A stretch of 33,798 bases of DNA from Firmicutes bacterium HGW-Firmicutes-15 (GTDB lineage: Bacteria; Bacillota; Syntrophomonadia; Syntrophomonadales; Syntrophomonadaceae), in assembly GCA_002840245.1 (NCBI GenBank), contig PHAA01000032.1, forward strand, positions 1 to 33,798, read 5' to 3'. Position 1 is the first letter of the stretch; each line of letters opens with the position of its first letter. Of the stretch, positions 26,384-33,751 are shown in pieces. Made by a program: the position numbers and the translations under genes. The notes below the pieces were generated by a model. The model saw only the letters and a list, made by a program, of their open reading frames with translations. It did no database searches and was not told the origin of the DNA.

Positions 26384-26599
26384 ATGAGAATATTAGAAAT
26401 GACCTTTTCCACTGAACTTGGTAAAAGTCAAACCATGCGGGTATACGAAGCGAAAGCGGCTTTAACTGGGGCACAGGTTAAAGCGTGTATGGATAACATT
26501 GTCGCGAAGAATATTTTTTCCGGTTCGGGTGGCAATATAACCGGCAAGGTTAGCGCTCGAGTGGTAACGACTACTTCTGCGGAAATGAGCCTGGTCTAG
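26384..26599 (+). CDS. DUF2922 family protein
   Basis: A 71-residue protein of the DUF2922 family. It follows the usual pattern of a first strand (LEMTFSTELGKSQTMRV), a helix (GAQVKACMDNIVAKNIF) and a closing strand (VSARVVTTTSAEMSLV). AAAGGAGG precedes the ATG. It is the normal partner of DUF1659, 62 bases downstream of it. Function unknown; the pair may form a small structural complex. Confidence 0.85.
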   Translation: MRILEMTFSTELGKSQTMRVYEAKAALTGAQVKACMDNIVAKNIFSGSGGNITGKVSARVVTTTSAEMSLV

Positions 26600-26660
26600 T
26601 TTGTTGTCGACGCGCCGGGGCGCGCCTCCCGGCGCAGGCCATTGGAAAGGAGGGCGCGGT

Positions 26661-26861
26661 ATGGATGAAATGATAAAACTAATAGCCAATGTAGGTTTCC
26701 CTATTGCGGTAGCTGTTTTCTTACTGGTGCGGGTGGAGAGCCGGGTAACTATCTTAACCCAGGCAATCACCGAATTGCGCGAAGCGATATTGGTAATGCC
26801 GCGCGAGCAGCCCCAGGTCGTTTACCCGCCTGCCCGGACACCGGTGAGGGATGGCTTATGA
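26661..26861 (+). CDS. YvrJ family small membrane protein
   Basis: A 66-residue single-pass membrane protein of the YvrJ family: a short N-terminal helix, the signature LIANVGFPIAVAVFLLVRVE as transmembrane segment (about residues 6-25), then a cytoplasmic amphipathic helix and proline-rich tail. I start it at 26661, where AAAGGAGG lies close upstream; the frame is open back to 26601 without a better site. Its stop overlaps the amidase start (ATGA), so the two are translated together. Its membrane topology resembles a small holin, which with an amidase next door is suggestive but unproven. Confidence 0.85.
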   Translation: MDEMIKLIANVGFPIAVAVFLLVRVESRVTILTQAITELREAILVMPREQPQVVYPPARTPVRDGL

Positions 26862-27493
26862 CCCTGGTCATACCTACCGGCCTTAACTTCGGTTCCCTAA
26901 GTCCGCGCCGGTTTACCCGGCGCATTATAATTCACCACTCAGCCAGCCCGGATGTATCGGCGGATACCATCCACGGCTGGCATTTGCAACGAGAGTGGAG
27001 TGGGATTGGGTACCATTTTGTAATCCGGCAGGATGGCAGTATCGAATCAGGGCGCCCGGTAGATATGATAGGGGCCCATGCCGGTTCTCAGGTTAATGGT
27101 GATAGTATAGGAATTTGCTTGACTGGAAACTTCATGGAATACGGTCCGACCGATCAGCAGATCCAATCGCTGATTCAACTGATGAGATACCTGCGGGAAC
27201 TCTACCAGGCTAAATTGGAGGTCTTGCAGCACAAGAATGTGGCTTCTACCGAGTGTCCGGGCGATTTGTTCCCCTGGTTGGAATTTAACCAGGCTCTATA
27301 TGGACCGTCAGGCCACGATAATGAGGGAGGTAATATTATGGAGCCTTGGAAAAATGAACTTGTCGCCCAGGCTATGGATAAAAAACTGATCAGCCAGCCC
27401 CATGACCCGAATGAACCCTCTCCCAAATGGTTTGTGCTGGCAGTTGGTCTAAAAATATTACAGGAGGTCGAGAAACGTGGCGAAAAAAGTTAA
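26858..27493 (+). CDS. N-acetylmuramoyl-L-alanine amidase (Amidase_2)
   Basis: A 211-residue peptidoglycan amidase that would cleave the bond between muramic acid and the stem peptide. The Amidase_2/PGRP domain covers residues 20-145. Zinc ligands are likely H26, H125 and C133 (IIHHSAS; QHKNVASTECPGD), with other family blocks at GIGYHFVIRQDG and GDSIGICLTGNF. There is no signal peptide. A 65-residue C-terminal extension (starting about MEPWKNELVAQAM) may bind a partner or the wall. It is coupled to YvrJ upstream and overlaps the next gene at its 3' end. The set resembles a phage or sporulation lysis module kept by the host. Confidence 0.9.
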   Translation: MTLVIPTGLNFGSLSPRRFTRRIIIHHSASPDVSADTIHGWHLQREWSGIGYHFVIRQDGSIESGRPVDMIGAHAGSQVNGDSIGICLTGNFMEYGPTDQQIQSLIQLMRYLRELYQAKLEVLQHKNVASTECPGDLFPWLEFNQALYGPSGHDNEGGNIMEPWKNELVAQAMDKKLISQPHDPNEPSPKWFVLAVGLKILQEVEKRGEKS

Positions 27494-27809
27494 GATGAAC
27501 TCTAAACAGTTTGGATTATGGATAGAGGAAAAGGCTGGAGCCAAGTTCCGGCTGGGACCAGGCCGGACAGACTGCGTGGTTAATATTGATCACATCGAGC
27601 CCGGCAAGTTTGCCTCCTTATATGCAATTGATTCAGCCACCGGCTTAGTGGTGGTGGAACTGGTGGACAGCTTTGCCAACGAGGATGAGGCCTGGCAGGC
27701 AATCGAAGATGCGAGTAGCCCGGCTCATCCTCCCCGGTTTTATACGGAATGGATGGGAGAGCAATATTTGACGGATAAAACTGCCCATGTGGAGAGGTTT
27801 AAATTGTAA
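27477..27809 (+). CDS. Small hypothetical protein of the amidase cluster
   Basis: A 110-residue soluble protein that I do not recognise. It begins with GTG, preceded by AGGAGGT at eight bases, inside the end of the amidase gene, so it is part of the same operon. It has a basic start, a predicted beta-rich middle (ASLYAIDSATGLVVVELVDSF) and an acidic helix (NEDEAWQAIEDA). It might assist or regulate the amidase, judged only by position. The non-coding stretch after it (27810-28124) shows no gene or clear terminator. Confidence 0.65.
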   Translation: MAKKVKMNSKQFGLWIEEKAGAKFRLGPGRTDCVVNIDHIEPGKFASLYAIDSATGLVVVELVDSFANEDEAWQAIEDASSPAHPPRFYTEWMGEQYLTDKTAHVERFKL

Positions 27810-28020
27810 ACCATCTTGTAGCGCCAAAGGTCATAGAACTATCGTATCTGCCAGCTGGTAGAAAGAACTTTCAAGGGAGGTAGATCATATTTTCCTATAT
27901 GATTACTGTCTCTGATAAAATAGAATTATTTTCGTAAGAGAGCCTCTTCGTATGCTCAAGTAGCAGGGATGGGCTCATTTTTTCTAAAATTGATCGACAC
28001 CAACGACATGAAAAATATGT

Positions 28021-28026
28021 TATAAT
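28021..28026 (+). promoter_or_regulatory. Candidate -10 box for the CBASS-like operon
   Basis: A perfect TATAAT lies about 100 bases before the CD-NTase start in AT-rich DNA. No good -35 box is at the right spacing, so the promoter may need an activator or be weak. Confidence 0.3.
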
Positions 28027-28124
28027 TTCCATATAATTAACCTGGAAATCTGCGGATATAAAGTAATTAATGTCTAATAATGGCAAGGTGCCAGAAAATA
28101 AATTTAATAAGGAGTGTTAATTTT

Positions 28125-28916
28125 ATGTCAGTATTGAGTTATTTGGAAGATACAGCAAGCAGCTTGGTGTTATCTAGCAACGAGAAAAGTAGCATAACTA
28201 CTTCAGTAAGTACTATTAAAAGCCGGATTGATTCATATTTTGGTTCGGATGTTAAAGATCATTTTCAATTTGGTTCATATACAAGAGATACTATCCTTCC
28301 AAGAAAATATGATGAGCGGTCAGATGTTGATTATATTGTTATTTTTAAAAATCCCGATAACTATAAGCCTCAGACACTACTTAATTGGCTAAAGCAATTT
28401 GCAGAAAAATATTATTCTAGTTCAGAAATTTATCAATCACATCCAACAATGGTATTGGAATTATCTCATATAAAATTTGAACTTGTTCCTGCAATCAAAG
28501 ACGGTTGGGGTACAATATCTATCCCTTCACCTTCAAGTACGTATTCTGATTGGATGACAACTGACCCTAATGGTTTCAATACAAGTTTAACGAATGCAAA
28601 TACAAATAACTCATATAAAATAAAGCCCCTTATAAGGTTAATGAAGTATTGGAATGTGAAAAAGGTAAGTAGAGGGTATTCTTCATTTTTGCTTGAAAAG
28701 TGGGTAGTTGATAATTCCTATTATAGTTGTAGTAACCTTAAGGATTATTTCTTTAAGTGCATTGATGATATTTCATATAATTACGATAGCCCTCAATATT
28801 TGAAAACTGCAATTGATAATGCTAAGACAGTTGTTAAAAATATTAGACAATATGAAAAAGATGGACAAATAACTAGTGCTGAAAATGAAATAAAGAAAAT
28901 TATACCAGAGTTATAA
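28125..28916 (+). CDS. CBASS-like CD-NTase (SMODS nucleotidyltransferase)
   Basis: A 263-residue cGAS/DncV-like nucleotidyltransferase that would make a cyclic oligonucleotide alarm on phage infection. The active site is FGSYTRDTILP (Gly50-Ser51), the metal-binding pair D67 and D69 in RSDVDYIVIF, and the third acidic residue E119 in IKFELVPAI. A helical C-terminal domain follows (LIRLMKYWNVKK, YSSFLLEKWV). The start at 28125 follows AAGGAGTG; the frame is open upstream to 28080 without a better site. The gene is far more AT-rich than the amidase cluster before it, pointing to separate acquisition. The predicted membrane effector begins 11 bases later. The exact cyclic nucleotide cannot be told from sequence. 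Confidence 0.88.
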   Translation: MSVLSYLEDTASSLVLSSNEKSSITTSVSTIKSRIDSYFGSDVKDHFQFGSYTRDTILPRKYDERSDVDYIVIFKNPDNYKPQTLLNWLKQFAEKYYSSSEIYQSHPTMVLELSHIKFELVPAIKDGWGTISIPSPSSTYSDWMTTDPNGFNTSLTNANTNNSYKIKPLIRLMKYWNVKKVSRGYSSFLLEKWVVDNSYYSCSNLKDYFFKCIDDISYNYDSPQYLKTAIDNAKTVVKNIRQYEKDGQITSAENEIKKIIPEL

Positions 28917-28927
28917 GTAAAGATATT

Positions 28928-29689
28928 ATGATCAATAGATATGATTCTTTAAATAAATATTATAATCCGATAGAGATATTTGAGACTATTAGTAAAGTGT
29001 CGTACTGGCTTCTTGCATTCTTATCTCTTATAATTTTGTACGTGAAAGATACAAATATTAACAATATATTATCTGAGATTTTCATACTACTTACCCTTGT
29101 TTTTTTCTTTTCAAATAACACTAATAAAATATATCTAATACCGAATGGTGAAAATAGAAGAAGGGTTCATTTACTGTCAAATTCATTGGGTGTTTGTCTT
29201 GACTACGAAAAAACTAATGGCTATTACAACAATAATATTAAACCATCTATATTAAAGCTTGGAGCTAATGTATTTGAGAACTCTTTATTTGCCAAAACAG
29301 TAGTATCCAAGATGTTGATAATCGAAAGAATTAAAATAGCAACATATTTTTTTGTCTTTATGACTTCAATACTTTATAAAGGGATAGATTTATCAGCAGT
29401 TGCTATTGTAGCGCAGACCTTATTTTCTGGAGAAGTTCTTTCAAGGTGGCTCTATATGGAACACCTTAAACGTGAGAATGAAAGAATATTTGAGGATATG
29501 AATAAATTGTTTCTTAATTACACAGACGAGAAAAAAAATGAATTTAAAGCTCAAGTTATAGACAGTTTTGTGAGATATGAATCTGTTAAGGCTTATTGCG
29601 GGATTAAGCAATCAAGTAAGATTTTCTTTAAAATAAATGGGGAGACAAGTAATCACTGGGAAGAAATAAAGAATAAATTGACAATATAA
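28928..29689 (+). CDS. Four-helix membrane effector of the CBASS-like operon (S-4TM-like)
   Basis: A 253-residue membrane protein. Two hydrophobic hairpins are visible: helices at about 24-39 and 47-62, then about 137-151 and 154-171. A hydrophilic middle domain (65-130) and a charged C-terminal tail lie outside them. This matches the layout of S-4TM type pore-forming effectors linked to SMODS nucleotidyltransferases, which would permeabilise the membrane when the second messenger binds. Assignment rests on topology and on pairing with the CD-NTase, 11 bases away, not on a sequence signature. It lacks a clear ribosome site and is probably translated by coupling. No Cap2/Cap3 accessory genes are present, so this would be a minimal (type I) CBASS. 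Confidence 0.7.
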   Translation: MINRYDSLNKYYNPIEIFETISKVSYWLLAFLSLIILYVKDTNINNILSEIFILLTLVFFFSNNTNKIYLIPNGENRRRVHLLSNSLGVCLDYEKTNGYYNNNIKPSILKLGANVFENSLFAKTVVSKMLIIERIKIATYFFVFMTSILYKGIDLSAVAIVAQTLFSGEVLSRWLYMEHLKRENERIFEDMNKLFLNYTDEKKNEFKAQVIDSFVRYESVKAYCGIKQSSKIFFKINGETSNHWEEIKNKLTI

Positions 29690-29712
29690 CTGTCCAAAAT
29701 CTTTTTTTTGGA

Positions 29713-29895
29713 ACGAATATTCCGGGAGGGGCGGGAGTAGGTTCCCTGCCTTGGCGAGTCGGAGAGGTCAAGTCCGGGCATAAGCCCGCCGTAAGGATAG
29801 ACTTGACCTCTCTGTTTGCGAGCCGGTATAATGATCAATTCCCCGCCCGTTCCGGTTCCCCGGGCACCCCCCTGGGACTGGCGAGCGCAGGGATG
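29713..29895. repeat. Right repeat block, proximal (shortened) part
   Basis: GC-rich non-coding DNA matching, in inverted orientation, the inner end of the left block (25085 down to about 24930). It contains the hairpin at 29762-29812. Compared with the fuller copy at 30563 it is internally deleted: the sequence passes directly from CTGGGACTGGCGA to GAGCGCAGGGATGC. Confidence 0.75.
29762..29812. repeat. Two-stem hairpin in right repeat block
   Basis: GAGAGGTCAAGTC (29762-29774) is the exact reverse complement of 29800-29812. The loop starts with a second perfect stem, CGGGC-ATAA-GCCCG (29775-29788). It occupies the position equivalent to 24992-25048 in the left block, with the same nested arrangement and a different outer stem. 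Confidence 0.8.
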
Positions 29896-29897
29896 CT

Positions 29898-30380
29898 CTA
29901 CTCTAATTTAACAAGTACTTCCCTTTTTATGTCTATAATTTCTTTAAAATTACGGGCGTTTTCTTGCACATCTGACTGCCACTTATCAAAGTTAGAATCT
30001 AAATATGTGTCTGCGTCATTGGCATATTCTTTGGCATAAATTGAAACAGCTATGTCTAATGAGCATTCTCTTAAATTTTCAAATCCATCCTTTAATTCAT
30101 TATCCATTGTGTGAATATATTGATAGAACAGAGATTCAATTGCGTTCCAATCGTTAAGAAGGAAATTAAATATAAGCTGTTTTTCATTCAAATCCTGGTC
30201 TTCTAGCAGTCCAACTACATCAATTAGTCGATCCAATCTTTGAGAAATAGGATTTAGTACAAATCGAAGTAATTCTTCGTCTCTTTTTCTATTTTCCGTT
30301 TTAGACTGTAAGAAAAAAGTTAAATATACTCCTACAAGTGAAGTTAATACACCTAAAACGAAGCTAATATAATCGTTCAT
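29898..30380 (-). CDS. Membrane-anchored 160-residue protein, single-gene cassette
   Basis: An unrecognised protein with one N-terminal transmembrane helix (about residues 5-24) followed by a basic stretch (QSKTENRKRDEELLRF) and a long, mainly helical cytoplasmic domain rich in acidic residues. GGGAGGA precedes the ATG. The gene is AT-rich and lies alone between two directly repeated copies of the same repeat segment (29806-29890 and 30563-30650), on the opposite strand to its neighbours. It therefore looks like an inserted cassette. A TM-plus-helical layout is common among small defence effectors, but no function can be assigned. The 180 bases upstream (30381-30562) show no other gene. Confidence 0.65.
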   Translation of the reverse strand: MNDYISFVLGVLTSLVGVYLTFFLQSKTENRKRDEELLRFVLNPISQRLDRLIDVVGLLEDQDLNEKQLIFNFLLNDWNAIESLFYQYIHTMDNELKDGFENLRECSLDIAVSIYAKEYANDADTYLDSNFDKWQSDVQENARNFKEIIDIKREVLVKLE

Positions 30381-30562
30381 TACGTATCCTCCCTATTTCT
30401 AAATACTTAAGGGTGCTATAAAACTGGTCCAAATGAATGCTACGGGCCATATAATACCACCTCCAATTTCCAGCACTCTTTTAATGCATTATACCACTTA
30501 ATTCCAGTTAATTAGAATCGCTGTGTATGAGCTCATTATTAGAAAAGCTCTCCGATACATTT

Positions 30563-31565
30563 ACCTCTCTGTTTGCGAGCCGGTATACTAATTAGCTCCC
30601 CGCCCATTCCGGTTTCCCAAGCGCAACCTCTGGGATTGGCGACCAGAGGGAGCCTGTCCTCGTTCCAATCCTGGAGCTGGTTCCGACGCAGGAGGATCGA
30701 GCGCAGGGATGCCTATCCGGCGAGGATTATAATAAGACCGTCTGACAAGACTATAGTGCCAGCCCGGCGAGGGCCACAGATCACTCCGTGAGACTCAGAA
30801 AGAGTAGGTGCCCGAAAATACTATCACCGGGGAGCTGGTACCGAGAGCGGAGCGCAAGCGCAGCCGGTTCGAGCGGGCGGGCAGCGAGGTGGAGCATGTC
30901 CCGGAAGGCCGCACTCATCTGCGACTTACAATCGCGCAGCGCTCGCAGGAGTGCGCCGATCGAGCAGCCTGGAGGGACTTGCGGAGCCGGGATAGCACCT
31001 ACTTAGTATAATAGTCGTTATGTAACCCATAGGGTGCGCAGCGCATACATAACGTCTATTATAGGAAGTCGGTGCGGCGGGCTATCGCCAGCGGGCTCTA
31101 AGCAGAAAGACTACCACTGGGGAGCTGATACCGAGAGCGGAGCGTAAGCGCAGCCGGTATGAGCGGGCGACCACCGAGTGGAAGGCTCAGGGCGGAGGGC
31201 CGCGAACATCCGAGTCTTATAATCGCGCAGCGCACGAGGGTGAGCGCCGATCGGGCAGCCCGCAGCCCTGTGCCGGAACGGGATATCAGGGATCGCCAGC
31301 GTTCTCCAACCCACAAGAATATCATCGGGGAGCTGGTACCGAGAGCGGAACGAAGTGCAGCCGGTTCTAGCGGGCGGCCACCGAGCGGGAGGGCTATGTC
31401 TGGAACGGAATGAAGCGCAGGGTGTAGCATAGTGGAGGGCATGGCCCGGAACGGAACGGAACTCCGGAGGGTAATGGAGTGGAGGACATGGCACGGAGCG
31501 GGATAGGGGCAAAGTCCCGGAGCGCGGGCGCAGCCCGGTGCGGAGGGGCTTGCCCCGGTGGTGCG
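30563..31565. repeat. Right GC-rich repeat block, main part
   Basis: About 1 kb of GC-rich DNA that is the inverted counterpart of 23845-24965. The core motif (here as CGGGGAGCTGGTACCGAGAG or a close variant) occurs at about 30828, 31117 and 31325, each followed by GCGGA and CGCAGCCGGT. These mark tandem sub-repeats about 200-290 bases apart. The hairpin at 31007-31063 lies inside. The outer end (CCGGGGCAAGCCCC, minus strand) mirrors 23847. Overlapping open frames on both strands are compositional and lack ribosome sites. The 31566-31759 stretch is AT-rich leader DNA of the next gene. Confidence 0.85.
31007..31063. repeat. Long hairpin in right repeat block, 18-bp arms
   Basis: Arms 31007-31024 and 31046-31063 pair at 17 of 18 positions. 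The loop holds a small TGCGCAGCGCA hairpin. It lies at the position equivalent to 24138-24196 in the left block. At four stem positions both arms differ between the copies in a way that keeps pairing, and the single mismatch is at the same place. Confidence 0.75.
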
Positions 31566-31759
31566 AAAAATAACAACTGAAAATAATCTCAAATTGGAGA
31601 TTATAATATATTTGTGGGATAATTTAAAGAAATTTGCTAAAAGGATTTTAGTCTTCTAATATCGAAGATAACTAAGATAATTGTTATTTTATTACGAATG
31701 ACTATTAATGTGTTAGCAGAGCAATAATTATTAAAAAGCTTAATAATTGGAGGATTTAT

Positions 31760-32857
31760 ATGGCGAAGGTTGACCGTATAGTAATAAAAGGATTTAAATC
31801 CATTAAAGACACGAATATTGAGCTAGGTAACCTTAACGTCTTAATCGGTGCTAATGGCGCAGGTAAAACTAATTTTATTTCTTTTTTCAAAATGCTCAAT
31901 GAATTATATAATAAAAATCTTCAACTTTATACCGCTAAATCGGGTGGAGCAAACAGTTTGTTGTATTTTGGCAAAAAACATACTAAATATTTTTTTGCCA
32001 ATGTTTATTTTGGTAAAAACGATTATTGGTTTCAGCTAGAACCTACAGATGATGATCAATTCATATTTGCTTCTGAGGGCGTTGGTTTTCATAATCCCGC
32101 GTATCCAAATCCTTATGAAGATCATTATGGTGGAGGACACAAAGAGACAGCTCTATTTAAAATTTCCAAATCTAAGAATAAAATGACCCCCGCTGATCAT
32201 GTAATAAGTTCTTTACGAGGTTGGAAAGTATATCATTTTCATGATACAAGCCAATCTGCTGAAATGAAAAACAATTGTGATATCAATGATAATGATGTTC
32301 TAAAGCCTAATGCCGCAAATTTGGCACCTTTTTTGTATATGTTAAAAACCAAACATTACGGTCATTACGAGCAAATTTTGAACACTGTTCAATTGGTTGC
32401 TCCATTTATAAAAGACTTTTTTATACAGCCTTTAAAACTTAGTGAAGGTTTAATCCGCTTAAAATGGGTACATAAAGATGATGATGAAATATTTGATATT
32501 ACACAATTATCAGACGGAACTATTAGAACTATATGTTTGATTACTCTACTACTTCAGCCTGATCCACCATCAACAATTATTATTGATGAACCAGAATTGG
32601 GCTTGCATCCATACGCTATTAATATATTGGGTTCGGTTATTAAAAGTGTATCCAAAAAACTTCAGATCATTATTTCTACCCAGTCTATTTCTTTGGTAGA
32701 TGTTTTTGAGCCCGAAGATATTATTGTCGTCGATTATTATGATATGCAATCGCATTTCAGAAAGTACTCTTCTGATGAATTGAAAGATTGGCTTGACGAG
32801 TATTCTCTTGGTGAACTCTGGGCAAAAAATGTTCTTGGGGGGAGACCGAAATGGTAA
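31760..32857 (+). CDS. AAA family ATPase (AAA_21, OLD/SMC-like)
   Basis: A 365-residue ABC/SMC-type ATPase of the kind paired with TOPRIM-like nucleases in defence systems. It begins IVIKGFKSIKDTNIELGNLN and has Walker A GANGAGKT at residues 30-37, a signature-like TQLSDGTIRTI and Walker B IIIDEPELGLHP near 272-283, then a D-loop and IISTQSISLVD with the switch region. It lacks its own nuclease domain, which is supplied by the next gene. AATTGGAGG precedes the ATG. The gene is AT-rich and overlaps the DUF4276 gene by seven bases. Confidence 0.85.
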   Translation: MAKVDRIVIKGFKSIKDTNIELGNLNVLIGANGAGKTNFISFFKMLNELYNKNLQLYTAKSGGANSLLYFGKKHTKYFFANVYFGKNDYWFQLEPTDDDQFIFASEGVGFHNPAYPNPYEDHYGGGHKETALFKISKSKNKMTPADHVISSLRGWKVYHFHDTSQSAEMKNNCDINDNDVLKPNAANLAPFLYMLKTKHYGHYEQILNTVQLVAPFIKDFFIQPLKLSEGLIRLKWVHKDDDEIFDITQLSDGTIRTICLITLLLQPDPPSTIIIDEPELGLHPYAINILGSVIKSVSKKLQIIISTQSISLVDVFEPEDIIVVDYYDMQSHFRKYSSDELKDWLDEYSLGELWAKNVLGGRPKW

Positions 32858-33516
32858 AGAGAATACATATTTTAGTTGAAGGCCCTACAGAAGAGACTTT
32901 CGTGGATAGATTAATAATTCCACATTTAAGTAGATTTCACATATACGCTGATGCTACAATTGTTTGTACTAAAAGGGTACAAGGTAGACGGGCTTATAGA
33001 GGTGGTGGTAATGATTATCAAAAAATGCGGAATGACCTTCAAATATTGTTGAGAAATGATACTTCCGCAACGGCAGTCACAACAATATTTGATTATTATG
33101 GTCTTCCTGGAGATTTTCCTGGTTATCATACTCGGCCAACTATGGACCCCTTCTCTAAAGTTGCTTATCTTGAGGAACAAATGTACTTAGATATAAATCA
33201 TACTAAGTTCATTCCAAATCTTATTCTTCATGAATTTGAAGCTTTACTCTTTAGTGATCATGAGATTATTGCAGAAACCCTAGAGATTTCGAGAAGACAA
33301 CGCGATAAACTTAATACTATAATTAACTCCGTTTCATCACCAGAAGAAATCAACAACTCTCCTGATACAGCCCCTTCAAAACGATTAGAACAAATAATTC
33401 CAGGGTATCAAAAGCAATTCCATTGTTCCATCATAGCTCCTAAAATTGGTTTGGGAAAAATGAGGGAAAAATGTACTCATTTTAATAATTGGATGAATAA
33501 ACTAGAAAGCTTATAA
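32851..33516 (+). CDS. DUF4276 family protein, TOPRIM-like
   Basis: A 221-residue protein of the DUF4276 family. It opens HILVEGPTEETFVDRL (E10, E14), which resembles the first metal-binding block of TOPRIM nucleases. FDYYGLPGDFPG (D81) and LHEFEALLFS follow, the usual DUF4276 blocks. Its start lies inside the end of the ATPase gene, with GGGGGGAG just upstream, so the two are expressed together. By analogy with PARIS, Gabija and split OLD systems it is probably the effector or nuclease released by the ATPase when infection is sensed; this is inference. Confidence 0.82.
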   Translation: MVKRIHILVEGPTEETFVDRLIIPHLSRFHIYADATIVCTKRVQGRRAYRGGGNDYQKMRNDLQILLRNDTSATAVTTIFDYYGLPGDFPGYHTRPTMDPFSKVAYLEEQMYLDINHTKFIPNLILHEFEALLFSDHEIIAETLEISRRQRDKLNTIINSVSSPEEINNSPDTAPSKRLEQIIPGYQKQFHCSIIAPKIGLGKMREKCTHFNNWMNKLESL

Positions 33517-33617
33517 GCTATTATTTCAGTGCAACTACAACTTTCTCAAAGCCAACAGTAAAAATTGTATGACACCTACCAATTTAATACTTTCATATCA
33601 TATTATTAACTGCTAAA

Positions 33618-33728
33618 TCAACAGTTTTTCCGTTTCCTCCAATCCTCCCCCCCAATCTTAACCCCTTCACACATTTCCATAATCCGGGACACTGACCGGC
33701 TATAATGCTCCCAGGGAGTGAGACACAT
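33618..33728 (-). CDS. Possible 36-residue open frame upstream of the IS3-type element
   Basis: A short minus-strand frame reading MCLTPWEHYSRSVSRIMEMC then a glycine-rich segment and WRKRKNC. The amino acid make-up looks coding-like, perhaps the C-terminal remnant of a larger gene cut off by the insertion sequence. I do not recognise the family and see no ribosome site. The rest of 33517-33751 shows nothing else. Confidence 0.2.
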   Translation of the reverse strand: MCLTPWEHYSRSVSRIMEMCEGVKIGGEDWRKRKNC

Positions 33729-33751
33729 AAAACTAAAAAATAAGCTAAACT

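Noticed and set aside
23845-31565. True integron with attC sites
   Set aside because: No integron integrase is visible and the hairpins lack recognisable R and L boxes; only the general logic of folded repeats next to a cassette is similar.
31098-31592. Overlapping 60-164-residue frames on both strands of the right GC-rich block
   Set aside because: Low-complexity Pro/Arg/Ser-rich translations of the inverted repeat copies, with no start signals and no family resemblance.
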